A stretch of 64,000 nt of DNA from Nelumbo lutea (GCA_022828595.1 JAKGHH010000003.1:13640934-13704933); one strand, 5' to 3'. Counted from the first letter of the stretch, positions 32,330-51,432 are shown. Notes: a model not told the origin generated them from the letters alone. Program-made: numbers and translations.

Positions 32330-33115
32330 CACCGTTAATATGGATAAAGACAAAAAGCTTTGGAGTACAATTTGGTCTATTCCTGTACAACCCAAGATCA
32401 GAACACACCTATGAAAATGTTATATTGATGTTGTTCCTGTTGAAACCAGACTAAAGGAACATGTGATTTGTGTGAATTGCATGATGAAACTTTAACTCAC
32501 TCCTTATTGTTCCACGACTTTGTACATGCAGTTTGGTTTTAGTAGTGGTCAAGGTGCAAGATTGTCCACTATTAACATGAATATGTCCTTTTAAGTGCTG
32601 GATTAAAAATTGAGTTGACCAATACAATAACCACATGTCTGTGAAAGCTGATTTGCAAATGTTCCCTGCTCTCCTTTTATGGAATATTGATTACCCAGAA
32701 AGGCAGAAACAATTAATGTTTCAATGCTGAAAAATCTGATCTAACTAAACTCTTATACATGGTCTGCAGGATTTTGGGAGGAACAGAAGAGGAATCTGAG
32801 GATGGAGTAGCTATGGTCAGCTATGGTCCTTTGCAAGCCTCTTCCCTAGCTCACTCAGAGGCTTTAGCCATTAATCTTGCAAAGAGTCAAGGTTTCTCTC
32901 AAGTAGCTAGAGATTGAAAGTGACCGAAAATAGGTGATCCTCTCCATTTTGAAGAAGGGTGCTGACTGTCCTAAGGATTGTAAGTTCAGTTTAAAGGACA
33001 TCTTGCTTCATAGCTAAAGGCTTGGATGCTTCCTTTACCCGGGTCATTAGGGAAGCAAACAAAGTTGCCCACAGAGTGGTGCATCATGCAAGACCTTTTT
33101 GAGCCGAGTCCAGAT
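32330..33115 (+). mobile_element. LINE fragment, zinc-finger and RNase H part (right piece)
   Basis: Continues the LINE of 29030-29815. Plus-strand frames show DKKLWSTIWSIPVQPKIRTH around 32345-32410 (the zf-RVT region), HVICVNCMMK near 32460, then an RNase H-like stretch SLAHSEALAINLAKSQGFSQ around 32845-32905, and TRVIREANKVAHRVVHHA around 33038-33090. Many stops. The roughly 2.5 kb between the pieces is repeat DNA foreign to LINEs. Confidence 0.7.
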
Positions 33116-33129
33116 TATTCACCCACAGA

Positions 33130-33516
33130 TAGGGGTGGTCACGAATCGAGTTCTTTACGAGTTATTCGAGCTCGGTTTGATTCAGTTTCAGTCGAGCTTC
33201 GAGTCAAGTTTAAGTCCAATTTACTAGCTCGATTAATAAATAAGTTGAGCTCGAATATATATATATATATATAAGAGAGAGAGAAAATAATGTATATAAT
33301 AAAAATATTATAATTCTTAATTTTTTAAATATTAAATAAAAATACTTTTTATATATAATTTTTTATTTTTATAAAATATTTTTTTTCAAATCAAACTTGA
33401 GCTGAGCCGAGCTTGAGCTCAAGGTTCTAGCTCAAACCGAGCTTGATTGTAGTACCTTGGCGAGCCAAGCTCGAGCTTTATACTATTTAGCTCAGTTCGA
33501 CTCGAATTCACCCCTA
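33130..33516. mobile_element. hAT-like MITE with 8-bp target duplication
   Basis: 387 bp, starts TAGGGGTGGTCACGAATCGAG and ends TCGAATTCACCCCTA. Flanked by a perfect 8-bp duplication CCCACAGA (33122-33129 and 33517-33524), the hAT size. The interior repeats GAGCTCG-like words and an (AT)n stretch. Inserted just beyond the LINE remnant. Confidence 0.92.
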
Positions 33517-33524
33517 CCCACAGA

Positions 33525-33934
33525 CAACTCTACCCACGCCTACTCACATAATATCACAGCCACACATGAAAAACACCTTATATTTTATATGTATTTGCAC
33601 TATATATATTTGCATTTATACTCTTTTCAAACTAAGCCTAATATGCATGGGGATATGTTCCCAAATCCCAATGAAGGAAGGTATAATATTTATTTTTGTG
33701 GGTAGGCATGGGTATAGTTCTTGTGAATAGAAGATTTGTAGTCTTTAATTTTGAGTCAGGGTCTTCCATTAATAGTAATGCTCCAGCGTGGTTATCCGAG
33801 TTCGTGGCATTACAGAACTTTGTTCTCACCTCGTCTAGTTCTGTTGTTGTATTGTCTTTTGGTGTTGTTGTGTTTTTGTTTTTCTATGTTCTAATGGGTT
33901 GCTGTATTTCCTTGTTTTTTAATTGATTAGCACG
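33525..33934. other. Intergenic region with part of an M1-like MITE
   Basis: 33565-33645 resembles the right half of family M1 (TATTTGCA, TTTGCATTTATACTCTTTTC, AAACTAAGCC). The open run at 33696-33926 ends in a T-rich hydrophobic tail and is not supported as a gene. Confidence 0.45.
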
Positions 33935-34255
33935 TAAGATTGCATTGGGAAAAAATGTAAATGGAGTGAATCCCTATTTAAGGTAAATTGGCATTCTGGT
34001 TCATTTTTTCCAGTATTTGATAATATTATATTTTTGTATTGACAAATGATAAATCAATGCATATTTATATTAATAATAAGATGTAAAAGTATATTAATAA
34101 AAAATAAGTAAATTTGCATTCAAATAGACTTTTAATATAATAAATAAATAAAACAAAAAACTTAAAAAATATATAGAAAATTTTATTTACATCCATTATA
34201 ACTAAAAGTCTATTTAGTAAAAAAAAAAATTATCAATACAAAACTAACCATGCAA
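33935..34255. mobile_element. MITE family M3, copy 1 (right end missing)
   Basis: Shares order and wording with 36071-36439: TTGCATT.GGAAA.AATGTAAAT, GGAGTG.AAATCC, TTGATAATATTA, AATGCATATTTA.ATT, CATCCATTAT..CTAAAAG, TCAATACAAAACTAAC. It lacks the right terminal repeat. Confidence 0.75.
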
Positions 34256-36070
34256 CGGTTGTTGCAGTTGCAAGCAGACCAACTCGCCGCAGTCATCATC
34301 ATCTCGTTCTCGTGTTCATCGCCAACATTAAAAACAAATAAATAGGTTTTTGAGAGGCTCGCCGCTCGCCATGGCCCATGGCATAAAGTTGTGCTGCATG
34401 GGGAGGAGGGTTTCATCATTACTGCCCAGCTAGCTGCCCTCACATGGACACGGGCACGGGCACGGACCATCGAGGGTTAATTGATCGATATCCTAATCTC
34501 TTCCTCTGCATTTCTTTTGAAAAACTTATGGATTGTTTGCCAAGAAAGAATCCAAAGGTTTTGGTTGTTTGTTTTTCTTTAAACGGTGACGAGGTATGTG
34601 TTTGATTCAGTTTATGTTTATTGAATTAATGCTTGTACTTTATTTATCGGTAGAACTGATAAATGCAATAATTATAACCCTTTATAACAATGAGGTGCTA
34701 TTGGACACCACCGGGCTCTACATCAGAAACAATGTTTGCGGAAGTTTAAAAAAAATAGATTCTATAAATAACTGACATGCACATAAACTAAGATAGATTT
34801 TTTTTCAATTTTGCTGCATACTAAAAGTAAAATAGAGAAAATGCTTAAATAACACCTATTTAAACATTCTCAATAAACCTTTAATGAATAAACATAAACA
34901 AAACCAAACACCCCAAAATATTTCTTTTGAATCATATATATGCCAGTAAGATATTATAGATGTGTAGTTGGATACCATGTATTATACAGTACACAGATTT
35001 TGCTTGTATGATATCTGGGCTTCCTTAAATGCCCTTATGATTCCAGAAGTCAACGGGTTGGGCTGAGAAATTCCTATTTGAATCCAACCCGGGTAGATAA
35101 ATATAGTATCATTTCCGTTTTACCTAAATTTTTTTTTTATCAAAAATCATTGATTTGGTCAATAAATTATTAATCCGGACAATTAAATCATTAATCTACC
35201 ACTCAAATAATGGTTTTTTAGCCCTTTTTTATTTTTTCTTTTTTATTTTTTATTATTTTACTTTTTATCAGAATAAACCATTTATTTAGACTGGACAGGA
35301 CAGTGGGATCATTCAATCTAAAAAATATTTTCTATCCGATTCAGTTTTAAAAACCTTGGTATCAAGTATCAACCCTACCCTGCCCCATCTTGCATATAAT
35401 ACAATATAACTGAACCAAGCCACCTCTCACCCCTCTCCCTAGGATATGATATAACCAATCACTAGGATTATGGAAAAATAATCTTTCTGATACTCTAAGG
35501 CATTGACCAATCACCAACCTTGTGAATTGTGATGAAAATCCACTAACCACTTTTATGATGTCAATTGGTTGTTCCTCTATCATGTCTTTTCAGCATTATA
35601 ATCAAACCCATATATGTATAATTAAAAATATATATTATTTTCTTTATTTTATTAATAACAAGAGTGGAATGGAGTAAATCCAAATCCAATGTGAAATCTG
35701 AAATTCCGGACTCAGGTGAGATACTGAATTAACTTTCAATAATCGGACCAGATTTGGGTGTAGCTCTAACTGATCCAATCTGATTACCTGACCCTGATTA
35801 CAACCCTGACTGGGTTTGGGATAAGCAATCCATTGACCAAGTGACATGTCAAACGGTTGGACTATTGGGATCAAGACCGATTAAAAAAAAAACACTGTTA
35901 TACATTCTTGGGTTGTTTAGGTGACAGGGAAGTTGGATGTCCAAAACCATGCATTTATTATATTTATATAATAATAAAGAGCAAAAACAGTAGAACACAA
36001 AGCAAATATATGACTAGTTACTTGTTAGGTTCTTTTGAGTCATGATTAATGCAAAACCTATCAATTATTA
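34256..36070. other. Intergenic region, nothing coding recognised
   Basis: AT-rich DNA with scattered short open frames. 35090-35355 contains fragments of the AAAACCG-type MITE pattern (for example TTCAGTTTTAAAAACC). No gene supported. Confidence 0.4.
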
Positions 36071-36439
36071 AGGTTGCATTTGGAAACAATGTAAATGGAG
36101 TGTAAATCCTAATTCAGGGTAAATTTACATTCTGATTTATTTTTGCCTTGATAACATTACATTTTTATATTGATAAATAATAGACTAATGCATATTTACA
36201 TTGATAATAAGATATACAAGCACACCAATAAAAAAGAAGTAAATTTGTATTTAAGTGGGCTTTTGATAAAAAAAAAAGTATATGGAATTCGTGTTTGCAT
36301 CCATTATGGCTAAAAGGTTATTTGGTAAGAAGGTAAATTTGTCAATACAAAACTAACTCAACTTTACAATTTATATGAACAGTTTTACACTCTATATATT
36401 TGCATTCACACATATTTGCATCATTTCCAAATGCAGCCT
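36071..36439. mobile_element. MITE family M3, copy 2 (complete)
   Basis: 369 bp with terminal inverted repeats: left AGGTTGCATTTGGAAACAAT; right end complement AGGCTGCATTTGGAAATGAT. No coding capacity. The target duplication is not clear, so the superfamily is left open. Confidence 0.8.
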
Positions 36440-36626
36440 AAACATTAAATAACGGAGATAGAGAGAAGGAAAACTGGTTTAGATTTTAAAAAAAGTGTGC
36501 TCTTTTTTTTATGTTTTTGTATTTCCCAATCCAGCCCTCTCTCAGCCAAAAAATCCAACTATTGAGCTTGATCTACAGTTGTGTACTTAAGAATGTCAAT
36601 ACACTTCAAAATTCCAACACTCCTTA
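36440..36626. other. Intergenic spacer between MITEs
   Basis: Short AT-rich spacer with nothing recognised. Confidence 0.3.
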
Positions 36627-36731
36627 GGCTAAGTTTGGGAAGAATGCAAATACAAATATAAGGTATAAAAATACCTTATACAAAGTTTTGCACTGAATGT
36701 ATTTGTTTATGCACTCTTCCCAAACTGAGCC
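36627..36731. mobile_element. Tourist-like MITE family M1, copy 3 (best preserved)
   Basis: 105 bp. Left GGCTAAGTTTGGGAAGAATG; right end complement GGCTCAGTTTGGGAAGAGTG; TTA on both sides. Family M1 is best defined by this copy. Confidence 0.88.
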
Positions 36732-37212
36732 TTAAGGTATTTAGATAATATGTTGATAAATGGATCTTTTTCAACATGATGTCATTGATTATACAATAGA
36801 AATATCAAAAAATAAAAAATGGATAAAATGTAACAAACTTACAAAGATATAGTAGATTGCAAAAGATTCTAAGAAACATAAGACATATAGTTTTATATAT
36901 TTATTATATTAAACAAATACGAGTGAAAAAAAAGTCATTGTTAATTATCAATGATAGCAATGGAAAAAAATACAGCAAAAGTGTAAAGAAAAGGACTTAG
37001 TTGGATATTGGGTTTTGGGGATTTGGATGAATGATTCTTTCAAATAGAAAGATATTTTATAGTTAAGAAAGGGGTTTAATATCTAACATATGACCATGTC
37101 ATGTGGAAGGTTCAATTGCCTGAATGGTTGGGTCCGTGGGTTGTTGATTCAAATCATATTACAAAAAATGAAAAAAAAAAAAGGTCAAGGCCTCAAGGGC
37201 CAAAGAGATTAA
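36732..37212. other. Intergenic region, nothing recognised
   Basis: AT-rich, no gene or repeat that I can support. Confidence 0.35.
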
Positions 37213-37563
37213 GGGACTATTTGGTGCGTTCTTTTTTAGAAGATATTCTTGTAATTCTAACAGTCAAAAGACGTATTGAGCTTTTGACATAAGATATGGG
37301 CAGTCCGAAGATAGTTTGACAGACGTGCGTCTTTCTGTGTGCCTGCCCGTGTCTTTCCTGCAAGATTAAAACGTGAAAGACGCATGAAGCTTCATTTGAA
37401 GCTTCCTGAAATCAGCCCGAAATGAGCTTTTCGTGTATTTTCGGCGCACTATCTTTTTGGCGGCTAGATTTTCTGCAAGCTAAAAGGAAATATACCGAAA
37501 ATCGGTCTTCCCGACTTATAAACAGCCAAAAGACCGTACGAAAAGATGCGCCAAACAGGCACT
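37213..37563. mobile_element. Harbinger-like MITE family M2, copy 2
   Basis: About 351 bp. Left GGGACTATTTGGTGCGTTCT; right end complement GTGCCTGTTTGGCGCATCTT; flanked by TAA on both sides (PIF/Harbinger-size target duplication). Collinear with 28134-28471. Confidence 0.88.
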
Positions 37564-38440
37564 AAATCTTTTAGGCACATCCTCCTAGCACATTAAAACA
37601 CTCAATAAATATTTTCATAGTTGTATTAGAAAATTGAGTTGAATCATTAAGATAGGAATCGGAAAATTTACTAAGGACCCATTTAGTTGGCAGTCAGAAT
37701 TAGAATTGAAATCCATTGGAATCAGAATTGGAATGATCTATTTCTCCCATATGCTTGATTTGGAAGAATCAAATTTAGAATTAGAATCAGAATCAACCAT
37801 TATAAATTCTCATTCTCAAAAAAGGGGAACGGTATAGCTATTCTCTCAAATTAGAAAATGTCATTCTATCAGAAATGGGAATAAAATTTCTATTGCATCC
37901 AACGAAATAGTTGAAATTAAAATTGATTATTCCAATTTTAAATCCCTATTCATATGAACCAAACATAACACTAACTCTCTAAAGGATAAAACGAACCCAA
38001 ATTCCCAATAGGTTGTGGATTGACAACGGAATTGGACTAACAAACAGTTGAAAATCTTTATGTTTTTATCTGGATTAGCTTGCGTCCGTTTAATAATGCA
38101 AACTTGCCCTCATATGATTTGATTAAAATCCGAGCTTAATGAAATAAATATAGCTTTTCCTTATAGCTAATTTCATTGCTCTTCTAAATATACCGACATC
38201 ATCTATATAGAGGCTACTTATTAATAACATCTAAAGTAGTCCAACTGAAAATTTTATTGCTTTGTATTTTAGTGAATAAGTTTTAAGTAGTTGCGAGCTC
38301 TTTAATCGCTGAATCTGAAATTGTGTAGATTATTATATTCTTTAATTTTTACTATTTAATTATTCTATCAACTAAACAGACAAAGCAATAATATTCAGCC
38401 AAAATAATATAAAGCAATATATCTTTCAGTGTCAGCAACT
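37564..38440. other. Intergenic region with a probable MITE remnant
   Basis: 37675-37975 holds repeated GAATTGGAAT and ATTCTCATTC words with weak inverted ends, like plant elements whose ends read CCATTTAGTTGG or CCAAACATAACA. The rest is AT-rich and unassigned. Confidence 0.4.
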
Positions 38441-38880
38441 CCAGCCTATGAATGGCAACGGAATGGGGAACCACTCCCCATCCCGGTCTCAGCTATCTCC
38501 GCTAGTGGCCTTGTGGGAATAAGGTTATCCCATCCGGGATCTCCACTTCTCATGATTTTTTTATAATATTAGTTATTTTGTTTTTATTTTATTTAAAAAA
38601 TAAAAATAAAATAGTTAAAAATTTTACATTCTTATTAAAAAATTATATATATATTCAAACATATTCAATTATATTTTTAAAAATATTAATATATATATAT
38701 ATAAATATATACATATATAGATATTTATATATATGGGATGACCCCGAAACGGGGAGTGCTCTCCCCATTCTCGCCCTCCTTTCTTGCTAATGGAGATGAA
38801 AATTTCTCCATTTCCACCCCATTCCAGATAGGTCCCTCTGGGGAACAAAAAATAGAGAAATTGCCATCCCTACTTCAACC
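38441..38880. mobile_element. hAT-like MITE remnant, GGCAACGGAATGGGG type
   Basis: Starts near GAATGGCAACGGAATGGGG and ends near AGAAATTGCCATCCCTA, an imperfect inverted pair. The interior has CCCCATCCC and CCCCATTCC words in opposite orientation and an (AT)n core. Ends are approximate. Confidence 0.55.
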
Positions 38881-38941
38881 GCTATTGAACAACACCTAAC
38901 ATTGTGTTTGGTAATTGGTAAAATGGCCAACCTGTTTTTAT

Positions 38942-39367
38942 TAGGGGTGCAAGTCAGGCCAGTTGGGTCGGGTTTATAGTCAACCCATGCCTAGCCCTAA
39001 AATTTGGGCTTAAGGCCAAAGCCCAGCCCGAGCCCGATTTTCCCAACTTGAGCCCAATCCGCCTTATAATTTGATGCATTCAAGTTGGGCTTGGGCCCGG
39101 GCCGGGCACAGGTTGGGGTTGGTCAATGAACCCACCTTAAAATTTTATATGCATATATATATATATATATATATACAAATATTCATATATGTATATAAAT
39201 ATGTATATAATATTTATATATATAAATGTATATAATTGGGCCGGGCGCTCGGATTAAATTCGGGCTACCTAAGGGCTAGGTCCAAATTCGTCCCAAAAAA
39301 TAAAAAAAGCCTGACTCCTTAGGACCTAACCCAGTCGAAGGACCCAGCCCGTATAAAATCACCCCTA
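38942..39367. mobile_element. hAT-like MITE, GCCC-rich type
   Basis: Starts TAGGGGTGCAAGTCAGGCCA, ends AAATCACCCCTA. The flanks carry CTGTTTTT and CTGTTATT, a near-perfect 8-bp duplication. The interior repeats AAGCCCAGCCCGAGCCC words and has a long (AT)n core. A related, less complete copy lies at 51433-51890. Confidence 0.75.
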
Positions 39368-40681
39368 GCTGTTATTGTAATGGGTAGGAATCTACTACCA
39401 ACAAAAGAAATGCTCCGAGCACTGTAACAACAGGCCACTTCAACGCACCCTGTTACTGCTTAAAAGTTGCTAACCATTAAATTATTTTAATTTTAAATAT
39501 GGATTGTCTCTTTCGTATAAAAAAAATAGGGACTGCTCTTTAACGTGATTAGCAATAATGCTTGCAGTAATTCCATTGGAAATTATTGACAGGGTCCAGG
39601 TCTATCACCTCCATGATAATTCCTGAAGGATGGTTAGCTAATTGATTAGGGCGCCCCTATTACTTTGACCGCTCTTCACTTATGACCTTGGCAACCCCTG
39701 CCAAACGGTTTCTCTACTAAGTATAACGTGGGTAATTTTGTCTTTTTGTCAATAGTGCTGCCACGGTGGCAAACATTGGTGAAGTGGCTGCATCATTTTC
39801 TTTTAATGAGCCTGCTCCTTTATCACGTCGTCACTGCCCACCTCATCATCACCTACTTCTTCTTCTCTCTGCGGTTAGACTAGACCAAGTCTCACAATTC
39901 CCCAGCCCAACACCAGATAGACACGCACAAGCACGCGAAGAAGGCTGGCTAATTCAGACATCAATGTCAAACGTTGAAAACGAGAGAGTTCAGACGTATA
40001 ATCATTCTTGACCCGACCTTGCATATATTGTGGATCAGTTGGACAGAATTAAGCCGGAGCGGATAGGGACCCTGGATCCCCCCCCCCCGGAAAGCTGCTA
40101 TCCACGTTCGACGCCTCGATGCTGGAGTAGCTTATCCACAATCGGTTGGATCCAATCCGACCCGAACATAAAATTGTCTCGGGACCATTTGATCCATATT
40201 CACGATCCAATTAAATTGACCTGAGAAATACTGTACCTTACCCATCCATATTTTTTCTAGGAAAACCATCCATAAAATAATGACGCGATGATTAGATTAA
40301 CGACATCAATTAAACCAGCAATTCATCGTTCTCCGAACTAATTATCATTTAGGTCAGTTTAGTACACTTAACAATTCCACATATTGTAATTAGAAATGAT
40401 TTATTATTAATTATGCGTCTGAACTGTCTGATAAGCCCATAGAGTTTAAAGAGACATTACATAAACTACTTTTAATTATAACGTTTTTTTAAAAAGCCTT
40501 CCTTTTTCATTTTTGCTTTTTTTCAACCCGCGTTTCGTCTCCGCCGGACAGTGGCTGTGATATGCCGCCAACACCACCCCGACCACAAGAAAAAAGAGAA
40601 AAAGGAAAGAACGGGAGTTGTAATACGGTCGCAAATCGAAACAACACATAATTCTGGCGTGATTTTTCGTGAGCTCTCGAT
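39368..40681. other. Intergenic region upstream of the kinase gene
   Basis: Holds the promoter and 5' UTR of the kinase gene at 40682, but no core element can be placed with confidence. A 10-base C run lies at 40078-40088. The open run at 39766-40011 (81 codons) has no recognisable domain. Confidence 0.4.
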
Positions 40682-47316
<6,635 letters not shown>

Positions 47317-47952
47317 TCATTTATATTTCTTTGTTCTCCTGAATATTCTGTTGCCACCATTCCAAACCAAAGCCAGATTCTTTTTATTCATGTTTAGCAC
47401 ATGGGAAGCCATCGGAAATTGAGGGGTCGGTGACTGGTTTTGGTTTTATTGCTGGATTTTGCTTGCTCTTTTGGCTGCACGAGGCAGATAGCCCAAGGGC
47501 CGAGGCCTTAGAACTGGCTTGAGTTGTCGGGTATTCCAAGGGATTGAAGTGTCTTGGTGACAGTTTCTATCATTTTTGTCAAATTTATGTGTAAATTTGC
47601 CTTACTATGTTTGATTTGCCTGTACATCTGTAGTATTTCTGTTTTTCTTTCTTGTGCAGACATGAATTGGAGCTGTTCAGTGACACTGTGAGCATCATAT
47701 AGTATCATTTTATTTCAGTCTACATTGTCAGGGCAATTCATCATTGCGCTGGCCTTCAAAACTCTGGGACTGATACCTGTTATATAAAACTATAACTCTT
47801 TTGTTCTTTGGAGTGTGGACGGAATGGAATAAACCACCTGACTTATTACAGTAAACATGGTTAAACCAAAAGATAGAGAGGCATTGCAATTTTGTAGTTT
47901 GTAGGATACACAGACAAAATTTGTACTTTTTCTCATTTGCGGTCATTGGTAG
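47317..47952. other. 3' UTR side of the kinase gene
   Basis: Downstream of the kinase stop. AATAAA at about 47827-47832 is a possible poly(A) signal, some 510 bp after the stop. No other gene. Confidence 0.4.
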
Positions 47953-48325
47953 TAGGGGTGTGAGCATGGGTCTATTCAGTTCAGTTCCAAGGCAGAACCC
48001 AAAATGGTAAAACCTCTGTAGCTTGTAGTTGTAGGGGGTTGGTTCTGGGTTTTAGGTTTTGGGAATTAGAACCTATCTCGTCAGTATCAATTCTAGGGTC
48101 TACCCATAGAACCTGTTCTTTCTTTAAAAAAAGAGGCTTGTCTTTAAAAAAATAAGCATTCCATAACATATCAATCAAATTAGATGGTAATATATGTTAC
48201 TGAGTTTAATATAGTACTTCATGTTATGTTTTTAATATTAACAGTTAAATATGATATAATCATATTGTCAAAAATTGTATCATTGATTTACTATCAATAT
48301 ATATGGTTGATTAGAAATCACAAGC

Positions 48326-48364
<39 letters not shown>

Positions 48365-48717
48365 TAGTTCAAAACTTATCATTATAGTTTAAATTTTGTA
48401 AATATTACTTTTTGGTTCAATGGTCAAGTGAGACCATAGTCCTTGTAATGATGAGTACTTGGATTCAAATTTGCATATCCTCAAAGTATTTTGGGATTTA
48501 TTTTAAGACAAGGCTCCACCAAGGCAAAATAAAGCCAGTTCTTTGAGTTGATTTGGATAAGGTAACCCCATATCCTAGAATTGGCTTAGGTGGGGGCTGG
48601 TTCCAAGAATTTGGAACTGTACCCTACCTGGTAACAGATTGGGTATGGTTGGTTTGAGGCCGACTCAAGGCTGATTCTGTTTGGTTCCGGGTAGAACTAC
48701 CCATTTGCTCACCCCTA
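47953..48717. mobile_element. hAT-like element with TAGGGGTG ends
   Basis: 765 bp, starts TAGGGGTGTGAGCATGGG; right end complement TAGGGGTGAGCAAATGGG. The interior has GGTTCTGGGTTTTAGG-type words in opposite orientations. No transposase and no clear 8-bp duplication. Contains the AAT microsatellite at 48324-48362. Confidence 0.7.
48324..48362. repeat. (AAT)n microsatellite
   Basis: About thirteen perfect AAT units in a row. Lies within the hAT-like element. Confidence 0.95.
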
Positions 48718-49014
48718 ACTGCATAACTAGTAGAGAAAATTTTGCATTCCAAAAACTGATGCAAAATTTACACCACCTTTCTTTTACCTCAATTCTCTCT
48801 CATATAAAGTGGGGATCATGTCATATTGCTTCTGACCTCATTCAAAGAAATAATCCTCATCTTACCTCCATTCACTTTCATATAAGGTGGGGTCAACATC
48901 ATTTTACTTCTCACAAACAAACAAAACAGTCAAATCTAAAGCGAAAGCAGACCAGAATTTGCATTTAGCATGTTTGCACTCGTGCATTTATACCAATGCA
49001 ATTGAAATTTGCAT
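48718..49014. other. Intergenic region with a short internal repeat
   Basis: CTCTCATATAAAGTGGGGATCA near 48797 and TTTCATATAAGGTGGGGTCAA near 48877 repeat with their surroundings (ACCTCAATT / ACCTCCATT; ATTGCTTCT / TTTTACTTCT), suggesting a diverged duplication of about 80 bp. No gene. Confidence 0.45.
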
Positions 49015-49127
49015 TGCAAACAAACTTGGCATTGGAGAAGAATGCCAATACAAATATATTCAGTGCAAAACCTTGTATATGATATTTCTAAACCTTGTAT
49101 TTGCACTCTTACCAAACTAAGCTTAAG
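49015..49127. mobile_element. Tourist-like MITE family M1, copy 4
   Basis: Contains GGAGAAGAATGCCAATACAA and the closing GTATTTGCACTCTTACCAAA followed by CTAAGC and TTA. The left end is eroded. Confidence 0.6.
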
Positions 49128-51432
49128 TTCTCTCAACTGTAGTATGAACAAAAAAATATGACTCTTAAAAACTTTATTACTTGAAGCAAAAGCTAAACAA
49201 TGAGAGTGGCAAGTGATGTAACAAATGAGAGAAAATAAATTGAATGGAATAAATCTTCATTGTCCTAAGTTCAAAGCTTTGTAATCCTAGGGAAGAAATG
49301 AACTAGGTTTGAGTTGGGTTTGGTCCATTCTAAACTGTTTTATATTTATAATGACTAGTGTAAAGGCACCTGCTATACACGTATACAAGTAGATGGTAAA
49401 GTTATAAGATGACAATATGGCCCCGTTCGCTTTTCAGGAAGTTACTTATCCAGAATGCATTTACCCATGTTCTTTTATTTTTTAGGTAAATAAGACAATG
49501 ACCATTTTAACAAAAAAAAAAGGTTTTAAAATGGACAATTTTGTCCCGTCCAAGTGTTGGGAACTTTCTTCTATGAAATGGGCAAGGAAAATAAATTAAA
49601 AACAATAAAAAAAGAATATGGATATCTTCATCAGTTGGAATTAGAATCCTATTGACCGATTCCCCCCCACCCCCTCCCCATCTCTCAAAATCCAAAAAAA
49701 AAAAACAAACAGGCTCTGTATAATAAAATTTGGGAAAAAATGTGGGAAGACCAAACAGGCTTTGGATCAAGAATAATAATCACTAGCCCAGTTCGAGAAA
49801 AATAAACACCCATGGCTCTATCTTCTTCTTCTAAAACGCCTATGAGATCTAAATGAACATGTAAGCTTCACTAAACAACTCAGGAATTCCACGTGGCAAA
49901 TTATTCTGGTGCTCAAAATGATTTTCCTCATTCCTATATTTATGTTTGGAAAAAGATTTCTGCCAAAAAGGTCTTGCGTTATATGTAAGTTTTATATTAT
50001 AAAATTAAGATATTGAACGGCTAATATTAATTGTGAAACCCACATGGCCACATATATGAAGATTGGCCACACAGCTGATGCCCACTATAAGGTCTAACAT
50101 GTGGTCAATCCGGTCAGCCACATCCGTCCCGGTGGTAAAAATAGGTGACTTTAATAAGCTTCCTCCTTCATAGAGATGCAAATGGATCGGGTTGGATTCG
50201 GATATACCGATCCAATCCGATGATCTGATGGATCTTATGAAGATGGATTCAAATCTGAAACCATTAAGGATGTCAGATATTTGAATATAATTCGATCCAA
50301 TTTGATTATCTATAGTTCTATAAAATTAAACAATTTATTACAGACAAAAAATAGAATAGTTTATAAAAAAAAAACACAAACATTTTTTCAAATCATTTTT
50401 AATAGCCTAAATCTCTCGGTACTCTTAAGCTTGCTCCCTCCTCCCTAATAAAATTCTTTCTAGCTCCCTTCAATTTCCTCCCCTTCCACCCTCTCATCTC
50501 CTCCTCTCTACAATAATCTTAGGTTTGATATATTATCTTCTCCCCATCCCTCTTAAGTCTTAACTAGGTGTGTAACTTGAACATGTTGGATTGGGTTTAA
50601 CCGTTTAGGTACACCCCAGGTGGTAAAATCCTTTGACCTGGACGTTGGACCTGAGCCCAGCCCAACGAACAGTATTAATTGGAGTTGGACAATCCAAGCC
50701 CAGCCTAAAATAAATCAACATAACTCAGGTTGGGCTTGAGGCCTTGACGGGAATGGTTGGCTACGGTCTAGTTCAAGTTGATTTTTGAATTCCGTTTTAT
50801 TCGTGTTCTTCGCTTTCATGAGTTTCATCCTTCATTTGAGGCTTTGAGCTTCTTTCTGGGCTTAGTGACCATTTGAGAGGTTAAATGCATCCCATTCGAG
50901 GTAGGTGGGATGGATTTGTTTGGCGGAGGTGGATACATTATTAGTTTTGTGATAATTTGGGATGAATTGCTGTAGGCAGCTCGACTGGGAAACACGCTAC
51001 AGATACTTGGAGCACATGAAATATTGGACGTTCTGGCCAGTATTTTTCAAAAGAGCCCAGCACCTTACTAGGCTTCTGTCTATTTCCCAAACGTTTCTTT
51101 TTTTCCTCTCTTCTCTAAATTGAAGTCAAGTTGTTAGTCATTACCATTTGTTGTCCCTCACGCCAACATGACTCTGAATTTTGTATCCATATGAGATCCT
51201 CTCAACGGAATCTATCCTTGGAATCGGAGCTGTGGCGTTACGCATGCCGAAGCCTGAATCAATTTTGGGGACAATTTTTTCGAGATAAAGTTCATGGTTG
51301 AAGAAGAAGATGACGAAGGTTTTGAGTTTTGGTTAAAAAATTCCACACTTCCTTATTTTATCAATGATTTTAATAGCGGTCGTTCTGTCCCTTTCTTGGA
51401 ATTTTCAAGAACACTGATATGTACAGGCAGGG
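49128..51432. other. Intergenic region with hAT-MITE fragments
   Basis: 50174-50340 is the left part of the same family as 58625-59062 (GATGCAAATGGATCGGGTTG). 50570-50770 has CCCAGCCCAACG-type words of the GCCC-rich family. 49660-49700 has C-rich and A-rich runs. No gene supported. Confidence 0.45.

Noticed and set aside
33696..33926. Possible continuation of the LINE protein beyond the hAT-like MITE
   Set aside because: A few residues look suggestive, but no LINE motif can be named and the frame ends in a T-rich hydrophobic run.
39766..40011. 81-codon open run upstream of the kinase gene
   Set aside because: No domain, no conserved wording; likely chance or part of the promoter region.
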